Under the pieces are notes generated by a model that worked only from the letters and a program-made list of their open reading frames with translations, ran no database searches and was not told the DNA's origin. A stretch of 64,000 bases of DNA from Pseudomonas sp. GM80 (GTDB lineage: Bacteria; Pseudomonadota; Gammaproteobacteria; Pseudomonadales; Pseudomonadaceae). The position numbers were made by a program, and so were the translations under genes. Within the stretch, counting starts at the first letter, position 1, and every line of letters begins with the position of its first letter. Shown here in pieces: positions 52,155 to 63,377 of the stretch. The stretch spans positions 124,001 to 188,000 of the forward strand of contig NZ_AKJD01000042.1 in NCBI RefSeq assembly GCF_000282515.1, written 5' to 3'.

Positions 52155-53455
52155 GCGGTCGACGCTTGCACAGTCAGTGTCTTGGCCGGCTCCAGGTGCT
52201 GTTCGAAAAACGCCCGCAGACGCTGCTCGGTGCTGGCCTGGCTGCAAAACCGTTCGAGGTTACGCACTGCCCGCGCGGACATGGCGGCATAGCGCTCGAC
52301 ATCGTTTTTCGCCACGGCATAACTGGCACGATACGCCGCACACAAGGAATCCCAGTCGGTCATGTAACGCAGAGTGCGGTAGGCCGCTCGTGGGTCATGG
52401 GGCCAGGCCGTGAGTTCTTCGGTGAAGTCGACAATGAATGCACAGTCGCTGTCGATGTAGTCGGCCATCGCCGTGTTCAGCGGGGCAATCGCCGGTTTGC
52501 CGCACGACATGAATTCCATCAGCGGCAGGCACTGCCCTTCACCGTAGGAACTGTTGACCACGTAACTCGTGGCCTCCACCAGGCGTTCGTAATCGGGGTC
52601 GGCCAGATACCCGTGGATGAGCACGATCCGGCACTGATACGCCTGGTTTTTGTAGAGGTGATGGAGCATGTCGTTCAACGCATTGGCGATGTCATGGTGC
52701 GTCAGCTTCAGCACCAGCGTCGCGTCCGCCGTATCGCGGAACGTGGTGCAGAACGCGCTGATCATGTCCTGCCAGTTCTTGCGCCCGTCATAGGGATTGA
52801 ACACCGAGGTGTAGACCACGCCGTCGAGTTGCAACGTGCAATCCTGCGGCGGACCACTGAACGAGAGGGGGATGCCCTCGCGCAATTCGGCCGGGCCGTA
52901 GGCGCGCAGGTCGGTCGTGCGACTGTCGATCAACAGGCCGCGCAGGTTCAGCTGCACGGCCTCGACCACCGGGGATTTGCTCAGGTGTTCACCGCGTGCG
53001 GCGAAGCGATCCCACACCGGGGCCGGGATGGCGCAGATCGGATAATCCTCGCCCATCACCGCACGCACAGCGTTGACGGTGAACGTCGAATGAGTGATCG
53101 CCCTGCCGCTGGCCGCCAGCACCACGCGCCAATCGTGGCGCGGTTCACCTTGCCAGCTTTCGGTCGGGATGGTGCTGAACTCCCACGCGAACACCGGGAT
53201 GGTCGGACAGGCGTAATGCGTCGGCGTGCGATGAGGCGGCGAGAACGACAGGTAGACACACGCCTCACCCCGGCTCTGACAGTCGAAATACAGACGATCA
53301 ACCAACTCGTCCGGGTGACTGACTTCAATCACCTGACCGATGCGCTCCAGTACCGGGCGAAATTCCTTGAGCACAAAGTAATAGCTGTACTCGGGCCGCC
53401 CGAGGTTTTGCTGGATATTGCTCTTGTTGGTTTCCGAATGAATGATGATCAGCAT
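52151..53455 (-). CDS. Glycosyltransferase, shorter of a tandem pair
   Basis: A 434-aa GT-B type glycosyltransferase. It starts MLIIIHSETNKSN, then QNLGRPEYSYYFVLKEFRPV, and later has FNPYDGRKNWQDMISAF, ATLVLKLTH and the nucleotide-sugar segment YGEGQCLPLMEFMSCGKPAIAP. It is a clear paralogue of the next gene, sharing GRPEYSYYFVLK. Probably PA5456-like, involved in the common polysaccharide. Start overlaps the preceding GT's stop by 7 nt. Confidence 0.82.
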   Translation of the reverse strand: MLIIIHSETNKSNIQQNLGRPEYSYYFVLKEFRPVLERIGQVIEVSHPDELVDRLYFDCQSRGEACVYLSFSPPHRTPTHYACPTIPVFAWEFSTIPTESWQGEPRHDWRVVLAASGRAITHSTFTVNAVRAVMGEDYPICAIPAPVWDRFAARGEHLSKSPVVEAVQLNLRGLLIDSRTTDLRAYGPAELREGIPLSFSGPPQDCTLQLDGVVYTSVFNPYDGRKNWQDMISAFCTTFRDTADATLVLKLTHHDIANALNDMLHHLYKNQAYQCRIVLIHGYLADPDYERLVEATSYVVNSSYGEGQCLPLMEFMSCGKPAIAPLNTAMADYIDSDCAFIVDFTEELTAWPHDPRAAYRTLRYMTDWDSLCAAYRASYAVAKNDVERYAAMSARAVRNLERFCSQASTEQRLRAFFEQHLEPAKTLTVQASTA

Positions 53456-55071
53456 GCGGCGGTCCCCGCTTCGGCTGCCTGTGGCGCTGCGGTACGCATC
53501 GGCGTCAACCCGAGAAATTGCGCCAGGCGCTGCTGCACCGGGGCAAAGCTGCAGTAATCGTGCATGCGTTGCTCAGCGGCGGCGGCCATGGCCAGATAGG
53601 CTTGCGGCTGGTTCTTGGCCATCGCGTAGCTGTCCTCATAAGCGGCTTTCAACGATCCCCAGTCGGGGCGATGGCGCAGGGTGCGATAGAGAATGCGCAC
53701 GTCTTCCGGCCAGATCGTCGGCTCGCGGCTCGACTTGACGATGAAGCCGACGTGTTCGTCGATGTAATCGCCCATCGCCGTGTGGTTCGGCGCAATCACC
53801 GGCCGTGCGCACGACATGAATTCCATCAACGGCAGGCACAAGCCTTCGCAGCGCGAGGCGTTGACGTAGAAACTCGCCGCGCCATACAACCGGGCGAATT
53901 CTTCGTCTTCCAGATAGCCGTGCATGACCACCACACGACAGGCAAACGGTGAGAGTTGCGAGAGCAGCGTGATCAGGTGAACGTAGTAGCTCGACAGGTC
54001 GTTCTGGGTGATTTTCAGCACCAGCGTCGCATCTTCGACATCGCGCATGGCCCAGCAGAACGCGGTGATCAGGTGATGCCAGTTCTTGCGCCCGTCCTCG
54101 GGATTGAACACGCTGACGTAGACCACGCCACTGACGTCGATCTGCACCTGTTCCTGGGTATCGGGCAGCACGGCTTGCGGGTGTTCGGCCTGTTCAAGGG
54201 CCTCCGTGACGCTGGTCGCCAGCGGCAAGGAGGCAGCAGAGGAGGCACGCCGTGCGGCGATTTTCTCGCGCAGCGCGGCGGGCAGCAGGTCGCTGACCGC
54301 TTCGCGGTACCACAGCAGCGCATGGTGTTTGAGCAAAAACAGCGGCCCATGCTCGGACGGGCTCGTGAGGCCGCGATAGCCCTCACGCAGGTAATGTTTG
54401 GTGATGAATGCCCGACGCCGCAAGGTCAACGCCGGTGCTGTCGCGGGCTCGGCAACCGGTTCAGCCAGACCGCGCACTTCCAGCTCCTGTTCACTGTGAA
54501 TCGGCGCGATCAGGCCATCAGCAGACAACCCCAATGCCCGGCTGTCGATGATGCAGCCCTTGATCTGCAACGTCGCCCCCGCGCTCGAAGCGGCGGCCGG
54601 GTACTGCTGACGTACACCGGCAAAGCCCTCCCACAACGGTGTCGGCAGAACCAGTACAGGGAAGTCTTCACCCATCGTGCGGCGAATCGCTGCGGCCGTG
54701 TGACTGGACAACGTGATGACCCGACCATGACGCGCCAGGCTCTGGCTCCAGTCCTGGCGCGGGTCATCGTCGTGGCACTCGGACGGGATCGAATCGTACT
54801 CCCACGCAATCACGCACACCGTCGGGCATTGCAGGTCGGTCGGGGTCTTGTGCGGCGGCGAGAACGACAGAAAGAGACAGTCCTGACCGGCCTCCTGCAA
54901 CTGCCGATACAGCGGATCGACTTCAGCCGCCGACGCCACCACGTGGACTCGCCCAAGGCTTTCCAGCACCGGGCGATAGGCCTTGAGTACGAAGTAGTAA
55001 CTGTATTCGGGACGCCCGAGACTCTGGCTGATGGAGCGGTCGTTGACGTCCGAGTAAAGAATGAAATTCAT
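53449..55071 (-). CDS. Glycosyltransferase, longer of a tandem pair
   Basis: A 540-aa GT-B glycosyltransferase with the paralogue's motifs: QSLGRPEYSYYFVLKAYRPVL, FNPEDGRKNWHHLITAFC, ATLVLKITQNDL and CEGLCLPLMEFMSCARPVIAP. It carries about 100 extra residues in the middle (around 190-290) absent from the shorter gene, with many basic and aromatic residues. First gene of the five-gene operon. The ATG at 55071 (MNFILYSD) is used; 55095 adds eight residues. Probably PA5455-like. Confidence 0.82.
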   Translation of the reverse strand: MNFILYSDVNDRSISQSLGRPEYSYYFVLKAYRPVLESLGRVHVVASAAEVDPLYRQLQEAGQDCLFLSFSPPHKTPTDLQCPTVCVIAWEYDSIPSECHDDDPRQDWSQSLARHGRVITLSSHTAAAIRRTMGEDFPVLVLPTPLWEGFAGVRQQYPAAASSAGATLQIKGCIIDSRALGLSADGLIAPIHSEQELEVRGLAEPVAEPATAPALTLRRRAFITKHYLREGYRGLTSPSEHGPLFLLKHHALLWYREAVSDLLPAALREKIAARRASSAASLPLATSVTEALEQAEHPQAVLPDTQEQVQIDVSGVVYVSVFNPEDGRKNWHHLITAFCWAMRDVEDATLVLKITQNDLSSYYVHLITLLSQLSPFACRVVVMHGYLEDEEFARLYGAASFYVNASRCEGLCLPLMEFMSCARPVIAPNHTAMGDYIDEHVGFIVKSSREPTIWPEDVRILYRTLRHRPDWGSLKAAYEDSYAMAKNQPQAYLAMAAAAEQRMHDYCSFAPVQQRLAQFLGLTPMRTAAPQAAEAGTAAC

Positions 55072-55498
55072 GGCATCCCACGATGAAACCACCATCCCGG
55101 CAGTCTCATGCTATGACGGCCAAGCGTCGGATCGAGTCGGTATTACCGGCAATCGTCCTTCGTCATGGAGTACGTCTTCGTTCTTGTTTTAGTGGTCGGT
55201 TTCACTCCGGCTCGCAACCCCTCCGGCGAACTTTGAAGGATGGCGGCGAAGGGCATTCTAAACACATCCATCAAGGATCCGTGAACCGCCCGGCGAGAAT
55301 AAATTTGGCTACGCTGACGAGAACTGACCAGTCACGGTTTGGCCTGTTGAAATTGCCGAGCAATTGGCACAGATTGTTAACAAACAACTACAACAACTGA
55401 CTTCGCCCGTCTTTTAGCCGGTTTTTCTTTCGGTCTGTAAGACCTTCCCCCAAAGCCTGTGGGAAAGTGGCGCAAGTTCAAGACCAAGGGGTCGCTGT
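55072..55498. promoter_or_regulatory. Divergent promoter region of the common polysaccharide operons
   Basis: This 427-bp space separates the minus-strand modification operon and the plus-strand rmd operon, so it must hold both promoters. It has a palindrome TTGTTAACAA (55374-55383) and an AT-rich stretch near 55370-55400. I see no gene and no promoter I can place with confidence. Confidence 0.5.
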
Positions 55499-57381
<1,883 letters not shown>

Positions 57382-57384
57382 GCC

Positions 57385-58827
57385 ATGCTGATCCCCGTGA
57401 TTCTGTCCGGCGGTGCCGGCACCCGTTTGTGGCCGGTGTCCCGTGAGGGCCATCCCAAGCCGTTCATGACCCTGCCCGACGGCCAGTCGCTGCTCGGCAA
57501 GACCTACCAGCGTGCCGCCGCATTGCTGGACGGCTGGGGCGACATTGTCACGGTGACCAACCGCGAGTACTACTTCCAGAGCAAGGATCACTATTGCGCC
57601 GCGCACGTATCGCGCCATCGCGGGCACTTCCTGCTCGAGCCGACCGGGCGCAACACCGCCCCGGCGATTGCCGCAGCCGCCCTGGCACTGCAAGCGTTGC
57701 ATGGCGACGACGCGATCATGGTGGTGATGCCGGCCGACCATTTGATCGTCAATCAGGACGCGCTGAAAACCGCCGTCGAGCACGCGGTCAATCTGGCGAA
57801 GGACGGTTACCTGGTGACCTTCGGCGTCACACCAACAGCGCCGGAAACCGGCTTCGGCTACATCGAGACCGGTGCACCGCTGGACGCCAGGGGCGCCGCC
57901 AAAGTGCAGCGTTTCGTCGAGAAACCCGACCTGCAAACCGCTACGCATTACCTGGAAAGCGGCAACTTCCTGTGGAACTCGGGGATGTTCTGCTTCACCA
58001 CCGCGGCGGTCATTGCCGAATTGCAATTGCACGCGCCTGAGTTGCTGGAGCAGACCCGCGCCTGCATGGCCGCCAGCGCGCCGATCGAAACCGTTGGCTG
58101 CCTGCAACAGGAACTGTCGCCGGCACTGTTCGCTGAAATCACCGACATTTCCATCGACTACGCGCTGATGGAGCGCTCGGAAAAAGTCGTCGTGGTGCCG
58201 GCCGGTTTCGACTGGAGCGACATCGGTTCCTGGGGCGCCGTCGCCGCCCTGGTGCCGGCCGATGCCGACAACAATCGCGCCAGTGGCGAAGCGATCTTCA
58301 TCGACAGCCACAACAACTTCGTGCAGAGCGAAGGGCGGCTGGTGGCCGCCGTCGGTGTCGATAACCTGATCGTCATCGATACCGCCGACGCGGTGCTGGT
58401 GGCCCATGCCGACCGTGCGCAGGATGTACGGCGCGTGGCCAAGCAACTCAAGGACACATCCCACGAGGCCTATCGCCTGCACCGCACGGTCAGCCGTCCG
58501 TGGGGGACGTACACCGTGCTCGAGGAAGGCCCGCGCTTCAAGATCAAGCGCATCGTGGTCAAGCCTGGTGGCAAGCTCTCCCTACAGATGCACCATCACC
58601 GCAACGAACACTGGGTGGTGGTCGAAGGCATGGCCAAGGTCACCAACAACGGTTCCGGCACCCACCTGGTGGCGAAGAATGAATCGACGTTCATTGCCGC
58701 CGGTCATCGTCATCGCCTGGAAAACCCCGGCGTGATCGATCTGGTGATCATCGAAGTGCAAAGCGGCGAATACCTGGGAGAGGACGACATCGTTCGCTTC
58801 GAAGACCAATACGGCAGGACGGATTGA
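57385..58827 (+). CDS. wbpW: Mannose-1-phosphate guanylyltransferase / mannose-6-phosphate isomerase
   Basis: A 480-aa bifunctional enzyme making GDP-D-mannose. N-terminal nucleotidyltransferase with SGGAGTRLWPVSREGHPKPF, VMPADHLI and RFVEKPDL, and a C-terminal cupin isomerase domain with RPWGTYTVLEEGPRFKIK and MHHHRNEHWVVVEG. It supplies GDP-mannose to Gmd. Strong AAGGAG before the ATG. In the rmd operon; other paralogues (algA/pslB) may exist elsewhere. Confidence 0.93.
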   Translation: MLIPVILSGGAGTRLWPVSREGHPKPFMTLPDGQSLLGKTYQRAAALLDGWGDIVTVTNREYYFQSKDHYCAAHVSRHRGHFLLEPTGRNTAPAIAAAALALQALHGDDAIMVVMPADHLIVNQDALKTAVEHAVNLAKDGYLVTFGVTPTAPETGFGYIETGAPLDARGAAKVQRFVEKPDLQTATHYLESGNFLWNSGMFCFTTAAVIAELQLHAPELLEQTRACMAASAPIETVGCLQQELSPALFAEITDISIDYALMERSEKVVVVPAGFDWSDIGSWGAVAALVPADADNNRASGEAIFIDSHNNFVQSEGRLVAAVGVDNLIVIDTADAVLVAHADRAQDVRRVAKQLKDTSHEAYRLHRTVSRPWGTYTVLEEGPRFKIKRIVVKPGGKLSLQMHHHRNEHWVVVEGMAKVTNNGSGTHLVAKNESTFIAAGHRHRLENPGVIDLVIIEVQSGEYLGEDDIVRFEDQYGRTD

Positions 58828-59625
58828 ATGCTGCTTTCCCTGTATCGCTCGCTGCGCAGCTACCGTGGATTCATCCTCGGCAGCGTCAAGCGAGAGTTTC
58901 AAGCACGCTATCGCAACTCGTTGTTCGGGGCCCTGTGGACGGTACTCAATCCACTGTCGATGATCATCGTGTACACGGTGATCTTTTCCCAGATCATGCG
59001 CGCCCGCCTGCCGGGTGTGGACGATGGCCTGGCCTACAGCGTCTATCTCTGCGCCGGCCTGCTGACCTGGGGCCTGTTCGCTGAAATCACCACGCGCAGC
59101 CAGAGCATGTTTCTGGAAAACGCCAACCTGCTGAAGAAAATCAGCTTCCCGCGCATCTGCCTGCCGGTCATTGCACTGCTCAATGCCGGCATCAACTTCG
59201 CGATCATCCTGGGCCTGTTCTTCGGGTTCCTGCTGATCAGCGGGCGCTTGCCCGGCATGGCCTTGCTGGCGCTGATACCGCTGCTGATCCTGCAGGTGAT
59301 CTTTGCGGCCGGGCTGGGCATGTTGCTGGGTATTCTCAATGTGTTTTTTCGCGATGTCGGGCAGATGTTCGGCATCTGCCTGCAATTCTGGTTCTGGCTG
59401 ACGCCGATCGTTTACCCGCTGTCGATCCTGCCCCCGGGGATCCAGCACTTGATCGGGCTCAACCCGATGACGGCCCTGATGACCAGCTACCAGAATGTCT
59501 TCCTCTACAACCAATGGCCGGTCTGGTCCTCACTGACCCCGCTGCTGATCATCGGCCTGTTGCTCTGCGCCATGGCGCTGCGGCTGTTTCGCCAGCGTGT
59601 CGGTGAAATGGTGGACGAACTCTGA
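58828..59625 (+). CDS. wzm: O-antigen ABC transporter permease
   Basis: A 265-aa ABC-2 permease with six helices, exporting the finished undecaprenyl-linked D-rhamnan to the periplasm. Typical start SLRSYRGFILGSVKREFQARYRNSLFGALW, then FSQIMRARLPG, and FWLTPIVYPLSILP near the end. It follows wbpW directly with no gap and its stop overlaps the wzt start by 1 nt (TGATG). Confidence 0.92.
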   Translation: MLLSLYRSLRSYRGFILGSVKREFQARYRNSLFGALWTVLNPLSMIIVYTVIFSQIMRARLPGVDDGLAYSVYLCAGLLTWGLFAEITTRSQSMFLENANLLKKISFPRICLPVIALLNAGINFAIILGLFFGFLLISGRLPGMALLALIPLLILQVIFAAGLGMLLGILNVFFRDVGQMFGICLQFWFWLTPIVYPLSILPPGIQHLIGLNPMTALMTSYQNVFLYNQWPVWSSLTPLLIIGLLLCAMALRLFRQRVGEMVDEL

Positions 59626-60890
59626 TGGGACATATTCGCGTCAGCGGCCTGGCCAAGGCCTACAAACAATACCCGAACCGCTGGAGCCGTCTGCTCGAAT
59701 GGCTGGTGCCGTTTTCCCCCAGGCGCCATCACCTGCATTGGGTCCTGCAGGACATCGATTTCGAGATCAAACCCGGTGAGTCGGTCGGCATCGTTGGCGT
59801 CAACGGTGCGGGCAAAAGCACCCTGCTGAAGATGATCACCGGCACCACGCAACCGACCTGTGGACAGATTGAACTGGAAGGCCGCGTGGCGGCGCTGCTG
59901 GAACTGGGCATGGGTTTCCATCCGGATTTTACCGGTCGGCAGAACGCTTTCATGGCCGGCCAGTTGCTCGGCATGCAGGTTGAAGAAATCGAAGCGTTGA
60001 TGCCGCAGATCGAGGGTTTTGCTGAAATCGGCGACGCCATCGATCATCCCGTACGCACCTACTCCAGCGGCATGCAGATGCGCCTGGCCTTCAGCGTCGC
60101 CACTGCGCGACGCCCGGATATTCTCATCGTCGACGAAGCCCTGTCGGTGGGCGACGCCTACTTTCAGCACAAAAGCTTCGAACGCATCCGCAGCTTCCGC
60201 AAGGCCGGCACCACGTTGTTGATCGTGTCCCATGACCGCTCCGCCATTCAGTCGATCTGCGATACCGCGATCCTCCTCGAAAACGGTCGCCTGGCCATGC
60301 GCGGCAAGCCTGAAGAAGTGATGGATTACTACAACGCCATGCTCGCCCAGCGCGAAGGCCAGATCGTCCGTCAGGAGATGCTCGCCAACGGCCAGGTACG
60401 GACCATTTCCGGTACCGGCGAAGCAGGGATTGTCAGCGTGCGCCTGCTCGACGCGCAGGGCCGCAGCCTTGAAGTGGCCGAAGTCGGTCAACCGGTGGTG
60501 CTGGAAGTGCAGACGGAAATTCGTCAGGACATCGAACGGTTGATTCTCGGCTTCATGATCAAGGATCGCCTCGGCCAGGCGATTTATGGCATCAACACCC
60601 ATCGCCTCGATAAAGCGATCACCGACCTGAGCGCCGGCGAGCGCGTGACCTTCCGCTTCGCCTTCGACATGCGCCTGGGCAAGGGCAGTTATTCAGTGGC
60701 GTTGAGCCTGTCGCGCCTGGACTCGCACCTGGACCGCAATTTCGAATGGCGCGACTACGGCCTGGTGTTCCATGTGATCAACAATCGCCAGGAAGACTTC
60801 GTCGGCTGTTCGTGGCTGGAGGCACAAACCGAAATCACCCGCTCCAGCGAAACACTTCTGCAAACGCCTGCCACGGAGACCTTGCGATGA
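59625..60890 (+). CDS. wzt: O-antigen ABC transporter ATPase with carbohydrate-binding domain
   Basis: A 421-aa protein. The N-terminal ABC domain has Walker [29 protein letters not shown], signature YSSGMQMRLAF, Walker B ILIVDEALSVGD and VSHDRSAI. The C-terminal about 150 residues form the beta-sandwich that recognises the end of the glycan in transporters that need chain capping, consistent with the methyltransferases in the neighbouring operon. The stop overlaps wbpX (ATGA). Confidence 0.93.
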   Translation: MGHIRVSGLAKAYKQYPNRWSRLLEWLVPFSPRRHHLHWVLQDIDFEIKPGESVGIVGVNGAGKSTLLKMITGTTQPTCGQIELEGRVAALLELGMGFHPDFTGRQNAFMAGQLLGMQVEEIEALMPQIEGFAEIGDAIDHPVRTYSSGMQMRLAFSVATARRPDILIVDEALSVGDAYFQHKSFERIRSFRKAGTTLLIVSHDRSAIQSICDTAILLENGRLAMRGKPEEVMDYYNAMLAQREGQIVRQEMLANGQVRTISGTGEAGIVSVRLLDAQGRSLEVAEVGQPVVLEVQTEIRQDIERLILGFMIKDRLGQAIYGINTHRLDKAITDLSAGERVTFRFAFDMRLGKGSYSVALSLSRLDSHLDRNFEWRDYGLVFHVINNRQEDFVGCSWLEAQTEITRSSETLLQTPATETLR

Positions 60891-62263
60891 CGCGATTGTT
60901 GGTGGAGTGCACGTACGTTTTCGAACACCCCTCCGCCAACTCGGGCATTCAGCGCGTGGTGCGCAACGTCATCCAGCAACTGCCGGCAGCCGACGACACC
61001 GTTGAATGCATCCCGGTGGTGATGATCGATGGCGGTTTGTATGAAGTTAAAAGCCTGGCGCCGCTGAAATCGTTGAAGCTCGACCTGATCGGCCTGCGGG
61101 TAAAACTGGAGCAATGGGCCAATGCCTTCTGGTTGCGTCACCGTGCCGTCGAGCGTCGTCGCCCGTTCAGCCAGTCGCACTTTGCCCGGCGGGTTTTGTA
61201 CGTCGGCTGCCGGCTCACCGCGTTTGCCTGTTTCAGCTTACCGATGCGCCTGCTGGGACGCGCCCTCAAGGGTAAACACATCCCCGAACGTTGCGTGCCG
61301 CTGGCGCACCGCCCCGGCGATCAACTGGTGCTGCTCGACTCATCGTGGCACGCCAACTTCTTCCCCCTCGCCGAGCAGCTCAAGCGCGAAGGGGTTGGCA
61401 TCATTTCGGTGATTTACGACCTGATCCCGCTGACCCATCCGCAGTTTTGCGACGCCGGGCTGGTCAAGGTCTTCAATGACTGGTTCGACTGGATTGCGCG
61501 CACCGCCGATGGCTACGTGGCGATCTCGACCACGATCCGCGATCAGGTCCGCCAGGAGATGCAACGCCGGATCGGCTCACAGCAGGTAGCGCAGCGCTGG
61601 TTCGATTATTTCCATCTCGGCTCCGAGCTGGACTTGAGCGAGGCCGATGCCGCCGTCGACCGCGGCTTGCTGCAACTGTTCGAAACGCCGGAGCCGGTGT
61701 TCCTCATGGTCAGCACCATCGAACCGCGAAAAAACCATGCCTACCTGCTGGATGCGTTTGATCGTGCCTGGGCTGACGGCTCCCGCGCAAGGTTGTGCAT
61801 CGTCGGCAAAATCGGCTGGAAGTGCGAGGCGCTGATCGACCGCATCCGCCAACACCGCGAATTGAATCGACGCCTGTTCATGTTCAATTCACTCTCGGAC
61901 AAAAGCCTCGAACACGCCTACGAGCACGCCACGGCGCTGGTGTTTCCGTCGCACGTCGAAGGGTTCGGCCTGCCGCTGGTGGAGGCCATGCAACGCGGGT
62001 TGCCGGCGATGGGCAGCGACATTCCGGTGTTCCGTGAAATCGGCGGCGACTACATGGCTTATTTCGATCTTGCCGACCCACAGAGCCTGACGGATCTGGT
62101 GATCGGCATGGACCGCAACCCGACATTTCCGGCGCCTCTGAGCCTGGAACACTGGCGCTGGCTGACCTGGCGCGAAGCGAGCGCGCAATTGGTCGAGCGC
62201 ATCGAGCGCAACCTGAACACGGCGCAGCCTGCCACCGAGAGTCAGCATGCGCATTGCTCTTAA
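60887..62263 (+). CDS. wbpX: Rhamnosyltransferase WbpX
   Basis: A 458-aa GT-B glycosyltransferase. It starts MTRLLVECTYVFEHPSANSG then GIQRVVRNVIQQL, with FLMVSTIEPRKNHAYLLDAF and PSHVEGFGLPLVEAMQRGLPAMGSD in the donor-binding half. In P. aeruginosa WbpX adds D-rhamnose to the common polysaccharide. Length near the PAO1 protein. Start overlaps the wzt stop; it overlaps wbpY by 17 nt. Confidence 0.9.
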   Translation: MTRLLVECTYVFEHPSANSGIQRVVRNVIQQLPAADDTVECIPVVMIDGGLYEVKSLAPLKSLKLDLIGLRVKLEQWANAFWLRHRAVERRRPFSQSHFARRVLYVGCRLTAFACFSLPMRLLGRALKGKHIPERCVPLAHRPGDQLVLLDSSWHANFFPLAEQLKREGVGIISVIYDLIPLTHPQFCDAGLVKVFNDWFDWIARTADGYVAISTTIRDQVRQEMQRRIGSQQVAQRWFDYFHLGSELDLSEADAAVDRGLLQLFETPEPVFLMVSTIEPRKNHAYLLDAFDRAWADGSRARLCIVGKIGWKCEALIDRIRQHRELNRRLFMFNSLSDKSLEHAYEHATALVFPSHVEGFGLPLVEAMQRGLPAMGSDIPVFREIGGDYMAYFDLADPQSLTDLVIGMDRNPTFPAPLSLEHWRWLTWREASAQLVERIERNLNTAQPATESQHAHCS

Positions 62264-63377
62264 CGCCCGCATTCTCCTGGCGCCGCGCACCGGCATCGGC
62301 CATTACGTGGCCGAACTGGTCAGCGCCTTGCGCCATCAACCCGACATCGAGGTGACGTTGTTCCACGGCTGGGGCTGGAGTTCGGCACTGCCGGAAGCGG
62401 CCATGCCCGGTTACTCACGCCTGACGCCACTGCTGCGGCAAATTCCCGGGGCTTATCAGGCGCGCCGCTGGCTGGAGCAGAAACGCTTCGATCAGGGCCG
62501 CGCGCAGGGCATCGACCTCTATCACGAACCGAGCCTGTGGCCGCTGGCCTTCGACGGCCCGACCGTGATCACCCTGCACGACCTGACCCACCTGCATTTC
62601 CCCGAGACCCAGCCACCGGCACGGCTCAAGGAAATCGAGCGGCGGTTGGCCGTGGGGGTGCAACAGGCGCAAGTGATCCTGACCGACTCGCAGGCGATTG
62701 CCGACGAGGCGCAAGCCTATTTCGGCCTGCCCAGCGACCGTTTCGTGGTGGCGCCACTGGGCGTCGCCGAGCGTTTTCACCCGCGTGAGCCGAGCGCCAT
62801 CGACGCGGTCCTCAAGGCGCATGCGGTGGCGGCGCGGGAGTATTTTCTGTGCGTCGGTACGCTGGAGCCGCGCAAGAACCTTGGTCTCGCCCTGCGCGCC
62901 CATGCCCTGTTGCCGGAGCCCGTGCGTCAGCGTTATCCGCTGCTGATCGTCGGCATGGCCGGCTGGGAGCGTGATCAGTTCAGCGAACCTTTGCGCCAGG
63001 CGCTGGCCAGCGGGCATGTGTGCCTGCTTGGTTATCTGCCCGATGAACAGGTGGCGCAGCTGCTCGCCGGGGCCCGTGCGCTGATTTTTCCATCGTTGTA
63101 TGAAGGTTTTGGTCTGCCGGTACTGGAGGCCATGGCCAGCGGCACACCGGTGGTGCTCACACAGTCTTCGGCCATGCCGGAAGTCGCGGGCGCCGCGGGC
63201 AACTATATTGAAGCTGACGATGCAGAAGGCCTGCGTGATGCGCTGAGCCGACTGATCGATGATCAAGCGCATTGGCAGGCATGCCAAGAAGCCGGGTTGC
63301 AGCAGTCACGGCTTTTTTCCTGGGAGCGTTGTGCACGGGCCACGGCCGGTGCCTACCACCAGGCCATGGGAGGTTGA
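62247..63377 (+). CDS. wbpY: Rhamnosyltransferase WbpY
   Basis: A 376-aa GT-B glycosyltransferase. Motifs: MRIALNARILLAPRTGIGHY, DLYHEPSLWPL, VITLHDLTHLHFPE, VGTLEPRKNLGLALRAH and FPSLYEGFGLPVLEAMASGTP. In PAO1 WbpY adds D-rhamnose in the repeating unit with WbpX and WbpZ. Overlaps the end of wbpX by 17 nt and is followed directly by wbpZ. Confidence 0.9.
   Translation: MRIALNARILLAPRTGIGHYVAELVSALRHQPDIEVTLFHGWGWSSALPEAAMPGYSRLTPLLRQIPGAYQARRWLEQKRFDQGRAQGIDLYHEPSLWPLAFDGPTVITLHDLTHLHFPETQPPARLKEIERRLAVGVQQAQVILTDSQAIADEAQAYFGLPSDRFVVAPLGVAERFHPREPSAIDAVLKAHAVAAREYFLCVGTLEPRKNLGLALRAHALLPEPVRQRYPLLIVGMAGWERDQFSEPLRQALASGHVCLLGYLPDEQVAQLLAGARALIFPSLYEGFGLPVLEAMASGTPVVLTQSSAMPEVAGAAGNYIEADDAEGLRDALSRLIDDQAHWQACQEAGLQQSRLFSWERCARATAGAYHQAMGG

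Noticed and set aside
53956..55086. 376-codon open frame opposite the longer glycosyltransferase
   Set aside because: The minus frame has clear glycosyltransferase motifs; the plus frame is rich in Arg/Gln as expected of a shadow.
55364..55379. TTGGCAC followed by TTGT, resembling a sigma-54 promoter before rmd
   Set aside because: The spacing between GG and the second element is 8 nt rather than the required 10, and the -12 GC is missing.
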